NCBI GenBank assembly: GCA_902797855.1 | Contig: CADBUI010000020.1 | Location: 33,645-97,644 of the forward strand | Length of the DNA stretch: 64,000 nucleotides | Source of the DNA: an uncultured Erysipelotrichaceae bacterium | GTDB taxonomy: Bacteria; Bacillota_I; Bacilli_A; RFN20; CAG-826 | Direction of reading: 5' to 3' | Part shown: positions 8,007 to 17,430 of the stretch, one piece after another | Layout of the letters: each line of letters opens with the position of its first letter | How positions within the stretch are numbered: position 1 is the first letter of the stretch | Made by a program: the position numbers and the translations under genes | Notes under the pieces: model-generated | What the model was told of the DNA's origin: nothing | Database searches by the model: none | The model's input: only the letters and a program-made list of their open reading frames with translations

Positions 8007-11000
8007 ATGAATTATCTTCAAAAAAAGATTCTTATCATCACAGCAGCGATTGGTAACGTCGCTATATCTTTGTCCGCTGCTGCAATTGCTACATATGCAT
8101 GGTTTCAACAAAATACAAAAGTCGCCGCTGAAAGTCTAACTGTTGCATGTGAAGAACCATCTGACAAACTTGAATACAAAATATATAAATACAATGACAA
8201 TATCAAAGCTGGTGTTGGCTATACAAACCCATCCGAATTTACTCTTCCTGATTACGATAGTTACATTACCGAAAAGAATGTTTACGCAAATGTAATTATT
8301 CGTGCAGAAGTTACAGTTCCTGCTTTGTCAACCAGCAATTATAGTTTTTCAATTGATATTACGAGATTATCTTCTTCATTTTTGAATGGTGGAAAAATAG
8401 GAAAAGTCACTTCCAATGTTATTCAGTTAAAATCAACAGTTTACGCTTTTAAAGAAGTTGGCAATAATTCATATACACTTAATACTAGTTCTCATAACTC
8501 TATTGATGAATCAAGCGATGCTTCTATTTATTCAACTGCAAGCGCATATTTCGCAAGCAGAAATACTCCAACAACATTTGTGCCAATTCGTTATGCAGAT
8601 GATGGTAGTGCAATTGTTAATAGAGGTGATGAAGAGGCTAAAAGAACAATTTCTTTAGTCCCTGATTTACCAGATGGATTTGAAATTAGTAAGGTTGTGA
8701 TGTACTTAGAATGTTCTTACCATGATACATTGGTTAATGAATACATAAGAACAAATCAAAGTGAAGGTGCAACTAAGTATTCACTAAATGGTGACATTTC
8801 GAAAATAACATTTTCCAAAAAACAAAAAGTTTCACAAACTTCACTTGCTACTGGAAAGTATATTAAAGTCGAATCATTGGCTGCTTTATCAAACGGCCAA
8901 TATTTGCATTCTTATGAAACAAATTCATCAACTGGCGAAGGCAAGATTTTAAAAGGCAGTTTGGCTACTTCTAATAAGGCTGCAGCCACTGCTTCAGGAA
9001 TATATGTTGATAATAACGCTCAGGATGTATCAATCAATACAAATCCTGGCAACGAACCAAAGTCCATCGATTCTACTGACACAATTGATGAAAACTCATT
9101 TGATTTTGTTAAAACTAACAATACTTTCAAATCTAAAAACGGTCAGTACATTGGCAACAACACCGCTAGTAATGGTATAGCCACCAATTCAACTTTGACA
9201 TCCGGATATTATCACACTATTGGTTTTGCAAACAATCATGCAAATGTCAATGCTTATGGTAATAGCGGTTCTTATAACATGAGAATGAGATATTATTCTA
9301 GTTCGAATAAGTTTTATTACTACAATGGAACTGGCGAACAAACAGATTTATTTAGATATACTGAAAACGTTGCGGAAATGCCGGTTTTAAGTAGTATTGC
9401 AGTTACAACACCAGCTTCTAAAACAGCATTTTTCATTGGTGAAAAATTTAGTGTTCCTGGTTTAGTTGTTACAGCAACATACACCAACGGTTCAACCGCA
9501 AATGTTACTGGATCTTGTACTTTTACTTCAAGCACCAATCCTACAACATTAGTTCCTGATGGAAAAACTGGTTCAACTACATTTACCGCAACCGAAGTAG
9601 ACAAAGAAGTTTATATAAACTATAGCGAAGGTGGCGTCACAATCGCCGATGCAAATAGACCTCATTATACCATCTCAGTTAGTAAAGATGATTTGAGTTC
9701 TATCTCTGTTACTTCACTACCTACTAACATTTATTACTATGTTGGCGACACTTTCTCTTCTAATGGTTTAAAAGTAAAAGCGGTATTTGCTTCTGGCAGA
9801 GAAGTTCCTGATATTACACCAACATCAATTTCAACACCTGATATGTCTTCGAGTGGGACAAAAAGTGTTACAGTGAGTTATGAACTTGATGGTGTAAATA
9901 AAACTACATCTTTCAACATTTATGTTCGCGCTCGCGCCTTATCTATAAATCCAACTACAAAAACATTGGCTGAAGGTTCCACTTTCGATATTACCGTTAC
10001 ACATAACCAAGATGTATCAATAGCAGAATCAACTGCTGATACAGGAGATGTTTCTCTCTCGACGACATCAATTTCTTATTCTAAATCCGATAAAACTACA
10101 ACCACAACAACGGTTAAAGTCACTGCAGTTACACATGGAACAGTGACATTAACATTTTCATCTAATGGTGTATCAAATGTTACTTGTAGTATTACCATCA
10201 CACAATCTCCTGCAGATAGCTTTGTAATTGGCGCTGGAGAAATTGTTAGTGGTTCTACATATGCTTCTCATGAAAACACAGTATCAAAAGACTATAATGG
10301 ATCTGGTGCAGAAGAAAGAGATTGGTTAGTAACTTTTGGTGGTAACAACAGTTCAATTGGAACTAATGCGAATCACTATAGCAGTTGCAACTTATCCTCA
10401 TACCCACAATATGCCGTTAGTCCTATTACTACAACTGATGCAGCAACAGCATTTGCTTCTACTTCAAAACTTAATAAAATCAGGAATATTTCATTCACAC
10501 ATACTGGAGGCAAGAGCAGTACCAGTACAATTGTTTATGCTTTATATTCATCTGATGGAACAACATATAGTTTGCTTAGCTTAGCTAGTGGTTCTTTCTC
10601 ACAAGGAGGAACAATGTCTTCGGCTTCAACTGATTATACATTTGTATTTAATCAAGCATATACTGGCTATTTTGCTCTTGTATTCAAAAGCACATTAGGT
10701 TCTTCTGGCGATTGGAGAATTGATGGTTTGTCAGTAACTTATAATAAAAAGATTTTAGATCACATTACTTTGACTGGCGATTGCACTTATAAAACTTATA
10801 ACAATGGTGCATCATTAAATACTGCTGGTTTGGTTGTCACCGCTACTTATAGTGATGGTAGTACTGAAGACGTTACAGCAAGTGCTACTTTGACACCAGC
10901 CACAAATCCGTTAACCACAGGTACAACATCTGTGGTTGTTAATGCTTCTTATACACTTAATGGAGTTACTAGGAACGCTTCAAAAACAATTACTGGCTTA

Positions 11001-11909
11001 GTTGTAAATTCTGTAAAAGTTTCTTCGATTACCTTGAGTGCAACAACTGCCACAATTTCTGTTGGTTCTACAACTACGCTTACAGTAACAGCTATCGCAC
11101 CTGCGAATGCCGATAATAAGACTTATACTTGGTCTGTTTATAGTGGTGCATCCTATGCGACTGTAAATAGTTCTGGAGTTGTAACTGGTACAGCTGCAGG
11201 TACAGCAAAAATCCGCGCAACTGCCAATGATGGTGGTGGAGCATATGGAGAATGTACAGTTACTGTTACTGCCTCTGTTGTGTATTATTCAGTCACTTAT
11301 AAAGCCAATGGCGGAACTGGAAATGATTATGTTGTTTCAAATATTCAATCTGGTTCTACACATAACTTAGTTGCTGTTGGAACGGCTGGTTTTACTGCTC
11401 CAAGTGGCAAACAATTCAAGTGCTGGAGTATTAATAGTACTGAAAGAAATGTTGGATATGGCGTGACTGTTACAAGTAACATTACTGTGAACGCTGTTTG
11501 GGAAAATAAACCATCTACAACATCAACATATACATTCACTAGTAAGTCATGGGCTGATAGTACAAACTCTTGGACTAGTGGAAAAAATGGTAACCAATTA
11601 ACTGCTGGTCAAGGTATTCAAGTCACAACAGGATTTTCCGGTGCTAATGCAACTACCAAGTCTTCGTTTACATCTGTTACAAAAGTTGTGGTCACATACT
11701 CAACAAATTCATCAAAAGGTGCCGGTAGTATCTCTATCAAGATTGGTAGTAATTCTGTTAGTAGTCAAGATGTTACAAAGACTGGCGGAACATCTGATAG
11801 AACATTAACATTCGATTTTAGCCCAGCTCAAACTGGTGTTGTTAAAATTACGGTTACTTGTACAACTAATAGTATTTACGTAAAATCAGTGGCTATTACA
11901 CATGCATAG
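8007..11909 (+). CDS. Large secreted surface protein with bacterial Ig-like and InlB-type repeats
   Basis: A 1300-residue exported protein. A hydrophobic segment at 8-28 ends in TYAWFQQN, the form of SipW-dependent signal sequences. A module at about 285-450 (NGQYL, then KSKNGQYIG and RYY) recurs in the next gene. Ig-like domains of the Big_3 type (FxxGLxVxAxYxxG) lie at about 459-560, 561-648 and 917-1005. Big_2-type domains lie at about 649-738 and 1005-1092. An InlB-like repeat (VTYKANGGTG up to VWEN) is at 1091-1170. Jelly-roll-like stretches are at about 740-916 and 1172-1300. There is no LPxTG motif or C-terminal anchor. Expression should be set by the c-di-GMP riboswitch; AGAAAGG at 7993-7999 is the ribosome site. 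It is a probable adhesin or matrix component. Confidence 0.85.
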   Translation: MNYLQKKILIITAAIGNVAISLSAAAIATYAWFQQNTKVAAESLTVACEEPSDKLEYKIYKYNDNIKAGVGYTNPSEFTLPDYDSYITEKNVYANVIIRAEVTVPALSTSNYSFSIDITRLSSSFLNGGKIGKVTSNVIQLKSTVYAFKEVGNNSYTLNTSSHNSIDESSDASIYSTASAYFASRNTPTTFVPIRYADDGSAIVNRGDEEAKRTISLVPDLPDGFEISKVVMYLECSYHDTLVNEYIRTNQSEGATKYSLNGDISKITFSKKQKVSQTSLATGKYIKVESLAALSNGQYLHSYETNSSTGEGKILKGSLATSNKAAATASGIYVDNNAQDVSINTNPGNEPKSIDSTDTIDENSFDFVKTNNTFKSKNGQYIGNNTASNGIATNSTLTSGYYHTIGFANNHANVNAYGNSGSYNMRMRYYSSSNKFYYYNGTGEQTDLFRYTENVAEMPVLSSIAVTTPASKTAFFIGEKFSVPGLVVTATYTNGSTANVTGSCTFTSSTNPTTLVPDGKTGSTTFTATEVDKEVYINYSEGGVTIADANRPHYTISVSKDDLSSISVTSLPTNIYYYVGDTFSSNGLKVKAVFASGREVPDITPTSISTPDMSSSGTKSVTVSYELDGVNKTTSFNIYVRARALSINPTTKTLAEGSTFDITVTHNQDVSIAESTADTGDVSLSTTSISYSKSDKTTTTTTVKVTAVTHGTVTLTFSSNGVSNVTCSITITQSPADSFVIGAGEIVSGSTYASHENTVSKDYNGSGAEERDWLVTFGGNNSSIGTNANHYSSCNLSSYPQYAVSPITTTDAATAFASTSKLNKIRNISFTHTGGKSSTSTIVYALYSSDGTTYSLLSLASGSFSQGGTMSSASTDYTFVFNQAYTGYFALVFKSTLGSSGDWRIDGLSVTYNKKILDHITLTGDCTYKTYNNGASLNTAGLVVTATYSDGSTEDVTASATLTPATNPLTTGTTSVVVNASYTLNGVTRNASKTITGLVVNSVKVSSITLSATTATISVGSTTTLTVTAIAPANADNKTYTWSVYSGASYATVNSSGVVTGTAAGTAKIRATANDGGGAYGECTVTVTASVVYYSVTYKANGGTGNDYVVSNIQSGSTHNLVAVGTAGFTAPSGKQFKCWSINSTERNVGYGVTVTSNITVNAVWENKPSTTSTYTFTSKSWADSTNSWTSGKNGNQLTAGQGIQVTTGFSGANATTKSSFTSVTKVVVTYSTNSSKGAGSISIKIGSNSVSSQDVTKTGGTSDRTLTFDFSPAQTGVVKITVTCTTNSIYVKSVAITHA

Positions 11910-11920
11910 AAAGGAAGAAA

Positions 11921-14900
11921 ATGTTTAAGTTTTTAAAGAAAAGTTTCGTTCCTAAAATACTTATAAGCACAACATTGCTTCTTTTTGCTGGTGTAATCGT
12001 CTCTACTGTTTCATGGTTTTCAACAATTATGGAAATCGACCCACCTTTAAATACACCAACAAGTGGTATTTTAACATCGTATTTTGATAGTGGATCAGGC
12101 GCACAAAATGACCCATATGTTATTACACGTCCAATTCACTTCTATCATATGTCATATTTGCAAAATAGAAACTATTTTGGCAATAATGAGGTCTATTTCC
12201 AATTTGGAAAGAAAAATTTAAATAACTCAGGAAATACTGATTTCTTATTTTATGATTATGATTCAGATGGAAAAATCATTTCTAACTCATATGTCCATAC
12301 TCTTAATATGGATTATTACAATGGCCAGAACGGAAATCAGGCTTTGATGCCTATTGGTAACTCACAATATCCATTTAAATCACATGTTAACGGCTGCAAT
12401 AACACCATCTCCAATATTCATATTGATGGTAATGGGCTCAGCGATATTGGAATATTTGGTTATGTATCTGCTTCTGCAACAATTAATAATGTGTATTTTG
12501 ATAACGTTAGTATTGATACTCATCTGCCAATAAGTAGTGATACATATCATTCGCACACTGATAATAGGTATAATGTTGGGTATCTCGCTGGCCATATCTG
12601 CGATGAAATTTCGTTCCATCGCGCATTTGTAAATAATTGCGAGATAACAAATTCTTCAATTCCAGGTGTTGCCGGGAAAAGCCTGTATGGTTTATTTGGT
12701 ACATGTGATACTTCTTCAACACCTTTAACAAATACTGAAGTTGATGAGTATCAAATTAATCCAGGTACAGTCCATAGTTACATGAATTCAAATTATTCAA
12801 ACTTTTCCGCTAAAGCAGCGGCTGCCAGAAATACGGAATATGCTGGTCAATTATCTTCAACCGCGTTTTCATCTGCTTTTTCAAAGAATGGTTCGAATTA
12901 CGATTTGCAAGGAACCTCAAGCGGTGCATCTTATAATTACTCATTATCCACAATTGGTCATCAAGGAATGGATACCTCTTTTGATTTGAGCTATGGAAAT
13001 AGTCATCAAGATGTTTTGGCAACTACTACAGTTATCGCTGATGGAGTTGATATTGCTGATGTGAGTGACCCTGGTACATACATGTATTTCAATTCCACGA
13101 CTAACAAATGGCAATATTATGTCATCACATCTGGCGATCAGACTGTCACTAAGACATTTAATGTTTTCAATCTTTCGTATTCGTTTAGTGGTCAAACATA
13201 TTATGTATACTATGATGCTTCAACATCGTCCTTAAAATCCAATACTACCGTCCCTACAATATCAAACAAAAATTATTGGTTCTGTTTTAAAACGTCATTA
13301 ACAACTTCTGATTTGGGTGTTGATAGTTTTGCTTCAGTTGGTTCTAGTGGAAGATATTATATTTATGTCCCTGATGCTGATAAGTATATCTATATTACGG
13401 ATAGTAATGTATTTAATGTTGGTTCTGCTACTGATGTAAGTTCTTTGGAAGGCACTGGCAATACTGGATCGTTCTCGATCGATTCAGTCGATTCTGCTAT
13501 TACTTGGATTGGCAGATATAATAGTGCAAATGCTACATTTGCGTTCCAAGGCGGGGAATCAACGGTTAGTATTGTTAGACCAGTTGCTGGAAATGAAGCG
13601 ACAACTTTTGCTTTTAATGGCACATCAAATAGAACTGAAACTTCAACTACTGCTAGTGAAGAATTCCAACTAATTACTGATGTTTCGCAAATTACAAACA
13701 ATATGAAGGTTGGAATCGGATATCCAGCACTTAGTGGATCTGTTACAAATGATTATTACCTTATGTCTACCACCCAGCAAACAAACAATAGAGGTGCAGT
13801 GGTAACGACATTAAAAAGCGGAACAACACTTAATAGTGTTTCTGGCGCTGTAAAACTAACAATTTCTATAAGTGATGATGGTGAAGGTGGACTACTATAT
13901 TCTTTATATGATCCAAATTATAATGATGGTGAAGGCGGTTATCTTTACGCAGCTTCTAGCTCCAAAAACTATTTAAGAACAAAAACATCGGAATCATATT
14001 GGACAATTAGCATTAATGAGGAAAGTCCTTATAACGCTGTTTTAACGTCGCAAGAAGATTATACTCATGATTTGATGCGTTTTAATTATAATAACGGAAG
14101 TCCATTATTTGCGTGTTATGAAAATGGACAACAACCAATTTGTTTGTACAAATACTATCAAACAAGCGGAACATTAATTACTGCTGAATGTGGCGAATTA
14201 TCTGTAACAACATCAAGTGGTGGTGAACCAACAAAAACAGCCTATGTTGCATATTATGATAATGATCATTCAGATTTACACGATTACCAAGAATTAGAAT
14301 TTGAGAGAAGTCGAATTACATGGGACTTTGCAAATTCCGTAATAACAGTTGCACCATTAAGTGAATCGTATTGGGAAAAAATAACCAATGTTGTTGATGC
14401 TACAGGCGGTGATTATTTAATCGTTTGTGAAAGCGCAAGTGTTGCGTTTAATGGTGGGCTCGATACATTGGATGTTGCAGATAATAATATAAGTGTCTCA
14501 ATCAACGCTAATAGAATTCCTTATGACTCTACAACTGAGTCTGCTAAGTTTACATATAATCCTACAAATTCAACATTAAAATCAGCTAGTGGATATTATA
14601 TTGGTAGAACTACTAATAGTAATGGATTGAATACTAGCACATCTAATCAGTATACAAATACTATTTCGTTTGATGGCAGTGATGCAGTAATTACTGGATC
14701 TGCTGGCCCAGTTTTAAGATATAACAATGCTGTAAATAATAATCGTTTTAGATATTATGGTTCTGGACAACAGCCAATACAACTCTATAAATTGGTTTCT
14801 GTGTCAAACGATCCAGAGTATATTGCTGATGCCATTTCAGAGTTAGATAATAAATATAATTACAATAGAATTGATGTTGTCGGCAATGCGTCTTTTACTG

Positions 14901-15787
14901 CTTCTAGTATTTCTTTAACTAGCAACCTCGCTAATACTAAAGCAGTTAGCAAATGGCACGCTGATAATTCTAACGATGGTATAAATGCAAAATTTTATCA
15001 AACCAAATATGTTGGTAATTCAATCGTCTTCTTTATTCCTAATCAAGGCTCATCTGATTTTGGAACATTACATTTCTCCTGCACTTCAGCAAGCGCTCCT
15101 GTGTTTGTAAAAGGAGCCGATTCTAATAAGGTTGGATGGGAATCGTCGATTGGATTTAGTGATGAAAGAATTCAGTGCGCAAACGATTCAGCTTCAGCGA
15201 ACACCTATGATTATACTTTAAGCCTTAATAAGAATAACATTCTTAATTTATCGTATGCAGCGCTTAATAGTTCTGGAAATATTATTTCTTGTTATGACAC
15301 AAACGGGGCAAAAGTGTTACCATCATCAAATGTTTCCTTTAATAGTATTTCGACATTTGTATTAGCAATTTCTACACCAAGTGCAAATTTGAATGCAACA
15401 ACAATTAATCTCAAAATTAATCACATTGAAGGTGATATTGCTACACTTTCTTATGTTGGATATAGAAGTGCAACATATTCATCAGGCACAACAACAATAG
15501 ATAATGAAGAAGTTAATGTTGTCAATGACACAACAAGCATCATTAAAAATCATGACGTATTTTACCGATATGATTCCACAAACGCCAACAATAGAATTTA
15601 TGAAAAAATGGAAGTTTCATATGATGCTAATACCAAGAAGTTTAGATATCAAATTACATTTAAAGCCACTATTTCAATAACGCTTTATCTATTTAATTTT
15701 GATGCTGAAAGAACTGAAGTTTACATTAATAATGTTAGATATAAAGAGTCATATCACGCCGTTGTAATACCTAGCACTGCGTGGTAG
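11921..15787 (+). CDS. Large secreted surface or matrix protein
   Basis: A 1288-residue exported protein, cotranscribed with the preceding surface protein (11-base gap, ribosome site AAAGGAAG). The N-terminus has a basic region and a hydrophobic segment at about 12-33 ending in TVSWFSTI, like a SipW-type signal. A region rich in Asn, Tyr and Ser follows (NDPYVITRPIHFYHMSYLQN). Two copies of the module shared with the upstream protein are visible at about 588-748 and 816-966; each closes with a line like QQPICLYKYY or QQPIQLYKLV. The C-terminus has no sorting signal. No enzymatic motif was found. It is probably a structural partner of the first surface protein. The family is not recognised beyond the shared module. 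Confidence 0.8.
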   Translation: MFKFLKKSFVPKILISTTLLLFAGVIVSTVSWFSTIMEIDPPLNTPTSGILTSYFDSGSGAQNDPYVITRPIHFYHMSYLQNRNYFGNNEVYFQFGKKNLNNSGNTDFLFYDYDSDGKIISNSYVHTLNMDYYNGQNGNQALMPIGNSQYPFKSHVNGCNNTISNIHIDGNGLSDIGIFGYVSASATINNVYFDNVSIDTHLPISSDTYHSHTDNRYNVGYLAGHICDEISFHRAFVNNCEITNSSIPGVAGKSLYGLFGTCDTSSTPLTNTEVDEYQINPGTVHSYMNSNYSNFSAKAAAARNTEYAGQLSSTAFSSAFSKNGSNYDLQGTSSGASYNYSLSTIGHQGMDTSFDLSYGNSHQDVLATTTVIADGVDIADVSDPGTYMYFNSTTNKWQYYVITSGDQTVTKTFNVFNLSYSFSGQTYYVYYDASTSSLKSNTTVPTISNKNYWFCFKTSLTTSDLGVDSFASVGSSGRYYIYVPDADKYIYITDSNVFNVGSATDVSSLEGTGNTGSFSIDSVDSAITWIGRYNSANATFAFQGGESTVSIVRPVAGNEATTFAFNGTSNRTETSTTASEEFQLITDVSQITNNMKVGIGYPALSGSVTNDYYLMSTTQQTNNRGAVVTTLKSGTTLNSVSGAVKLTISISDDGEGGLLYSLYDPNYNDGEGGYLYAASSSKNYLRTKTSESYWTISINEESPYNAVLTSQEDYTHDLMRFNYNNGSPLFACYENGQQPICLYKYYQTSGTLITAECGELSVTTSSGGEPTKTAYVAYYDNDHSDLHDYQELEFERSRITWDFANSVITVAPLSESYWEKITNVVDATGGDYLIVCESASVAFNGGLDTLDVADNNISVSINANRIPYDSTTESAKFTYNPTNSTLKSASGYYIGRTTNSNGLNTSTSNQYTNTISFDGSDAVITGSAGPVLRYNNAVNNNRFRYYGSGQQPIQLYKLVSVSNDPEYIADAISELDNKYNYNRIDVVGNASFTASSISLTSNLANTKAVSKWHADNSNDGINAKFYQTKYVGNSIVFFIPNQGSSDFGTLHFSCTSASAPVFVKGADSNKVGWESSIGFSDERIQCANDSASANTYDYTLSLNKNNILNLSYAALNSSGNIISCYDTNGAKVLPSSNVSFNSISTFVLAISTPSANLNATTINLKINHIEGDIATLSYVGYRSATYSSGTTTIDNEEVNVVNDTTSIIKNHDVFYRYDSTNANNRIYEKMEVSYDANTKKFRYQITFKATISITLYLFNFDAERTEVYINNVRYKESYHAVVIPSTAW

Positions 15788-15814
15788 TATCTTTTCGATA
15801 AAAAATTATTTTTT

Positions 15815-15850
15815 AATAAATATCACTTAATTTGATGAGTGTTTTATTTC
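15815..15850 (+). terminator. Weak terminator-like hairpin after the surface-protein operon
   Basis: AATAAA-ATCACT and AGTG-TTTTATT can pair imperfectly around a TTGATG loop, with T-rich sequence after it. The stem is AT-rich and weak. Confidence 0.35.
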
Positions 15851-15877
15851 TTTAATAATTTCTTTTGTATTTATATG

Positions 15878-15886
15878 TGCTAGAAT
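15878..15886 (+). promoter_or_regulatory. Extended -10 promoter of the flippase-like gene
   Basis: TG-C-TAGAAT is an extended -10 element. No good -35 box is visible. Transcription would begin near 15893, leaving a leader of about 15 bases with no Shine-Dalgarno sequence before the ATG at 15908. Confidence 0.5.
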
Positions 15887-15907
15887 TACTAGCGTAACTA
15901 ACAAGAT

Positions 15908-17428
15908 ATGGTAGATAAAGGAAACATTAACGATAACAAAGATACTCTTAAAGATATATCGACTTTAAAAGAGGATGAACCTGTTGAAAAAAAGAAACAT
16001 CCAGCTTTAAAGTTTCTTCTTTATTTTTCTATCATTTTGATCGCTACAGGAATAGCTTTATTCCTTTCACTTTATCAAGACTTTGATGGTGTTATTGCTG
16101 CTCTTCGTAGAAGTGATTATCGCTACCTCCTACTTTCTGTAGGTTTAGTAGCGATTTCATACTTCTTAGAAGGCTTCATTATTTTTATGTTCGCGCGCTT
16201 ATACACAAGAAGATACCATTGGCATAGAGGTATGGCTACTTCAATGGTAGGTGCATTCTATAGTGCAATTACTCCAGGCGCTAGTGGTGGACAAGCAATG
16301 CAAATCTACACCATGAAAAAACAAGGTGTGGAAGTATCAAGTGCTGCCTCCATCATGATCATGTCTTTTATCATTTATCAATCAGCCTTAATTATTATTG
16401 GCATTGTTGGTATTGTCTTTAAATGGGACCTAGTTATGTCAATTGGTAATTTCTCAATTGATGCTGGAGCATTTAAACTCTCAGTGCCTGCTATTCCATT
16501 TACATTAATTGGTTTTGCTCTTAATGTCTTAGTTATCGTTGGACTTATCGCAATGAGTTATTCCCATAAGTTCCATAACTTCATTATGCATTATGGAATT
16601 AACTTATTCGCTAAACTTAGAATTATCCGTAATCCTGAAGAAAAAAGAGAATCTCTTCGCATTCAAGTTGAAAACTTCAAAATTGAGTTAAGACGTTTAC
16701 TTTCTAACTTCGCAGTTACAATTGTTGTTTTCATCTGTTTTTCTTTAGTCCTTATCATTAGATTCTCAATCCCTTATTTTGCAGGTATTGCTCTAGATGG
16801 ATATGGATATCTCACTAATCTAGATGGTTCATTAGTTATTGGTGTAGATGGACCACTTATGTCTACAGGTAGTATTTCTATCCAATCATTCTGGGATGCT
16901 GTCTTTTTATCAAGCTATCATCAAATGGTAGCAGGACTTGTACCAATTCCAGGCGCTGCTGGTGTTAGTGAATATTTCTTTAACACTATCTTTAGTAACT
17001 ACTTTGTTTCTCAACAAGTTACTACTGCTGCTCAGATTATCTGGAGATTTACAACCTTCCACCTCGTCTTATTTGTTTCAGGTATTGTTGCAGCTAGCTA
17101 TCACGTTACACCTGATAAAACTGCTGAACACGCGAATAAGAAAGCTTACGTTACTATTCAGCTTGAAACATATGAAACTCGTAAGATCAGTGCAGATACA
17201 ATGTTTGAAACTGCTTCCTTAAATAGAAAAGAAATCCAAGAAAGACTTCGTAACTGGAATAAAAACGGAAAGAAACATAAACGTAATGATGATTATGATG
17301 AAGCTAGTTATAAACCAGTAACGAAAGCAAAACCACAAAATAAGAAACCTAAAAATGTAACTAAAAAAGTAACTAGGAAGAACACTAATCCAGAAGATGA
17401 TTGGGATGATTTCTCCACAGGAGTGTAA
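15908..17428 (+). CDS. Flippase-like membrane protein (LPG synthase TM domain family)
   Basis: A 506-residue polytopic membrane protein of the lysylphosphatidylglycerol synthetase TM/UPF0104 (YbhN) family. Hydrophobic helices run from about residue 35 to 400. The family marks MVGAFYSAITPGASGGQA (about 114-131) and VPIPGAAGVSEYFF (about 344-357) are clear. The catalytic aminoacyl-transferase domain of MprF is absent, and the last ~90 residues form a basic cytoplasmic tail. Such proteins are thought to move lipids or lipid-linked sugars across the membrane. The next gene, 2 bases downstream, encodes a glycolipid-type glycosyltransferase, which supports a joint role in glycolipid synthesis and export; this is inferred. 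Confidence 0.85.
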   Translation: MVDKGNINDNKDTLKDISTLKEDEPVEKKKHPALKFLLYFSIILIATGIALFLSLYQDFDGVIAALRRSDYRYLLLSVGLVAISYFLEGFIIFMFARLYTRRYHWHRGMATSMVGAFYSAITPGASGGQAMQIYTMKKQGVEVSSAASIMIMSFIIYQSALIIIGIVGIVFKWDLVMSIGNFSIDAGAFKLSVPAIPFTLIGFALNVLVIVGLIAMSYSHKFHNFIMHYGINLFAKLRIIRNPEEKRESLRIQVENFKIELRRLLSNFAVTIVVFICFSLVLIIRFSIPYFAGIALDGYGYLTNLDGSLVIGVDGPLMSTGSISIQSFWDAVFLSSYHQMVAGLVPIPGAAGVSEYFFNTIFSNYFVSQQVTTAAQIIWRFTTFHLVLFVSGIVAASYHVTPDKTAEHANKKAYVTIQLETYETRKISADTMFETASLNRKEIQERLRNWNKNGKKHKRNDDYDEASYKPVTKAKPQNKKPKNVTKKVTRKNTNPEDDWDDFSTGV

Positions 17429-17430
17429 CA

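Noticed and set aside
9320..13701. Minus-strand frames of 64-103 residues opposite the surface-protein genes
   Set aside because: They are shadows produced by the repetitive Ser/Thr/Asn-rich coding sequence and lack ribosome sites and recognisable domains.
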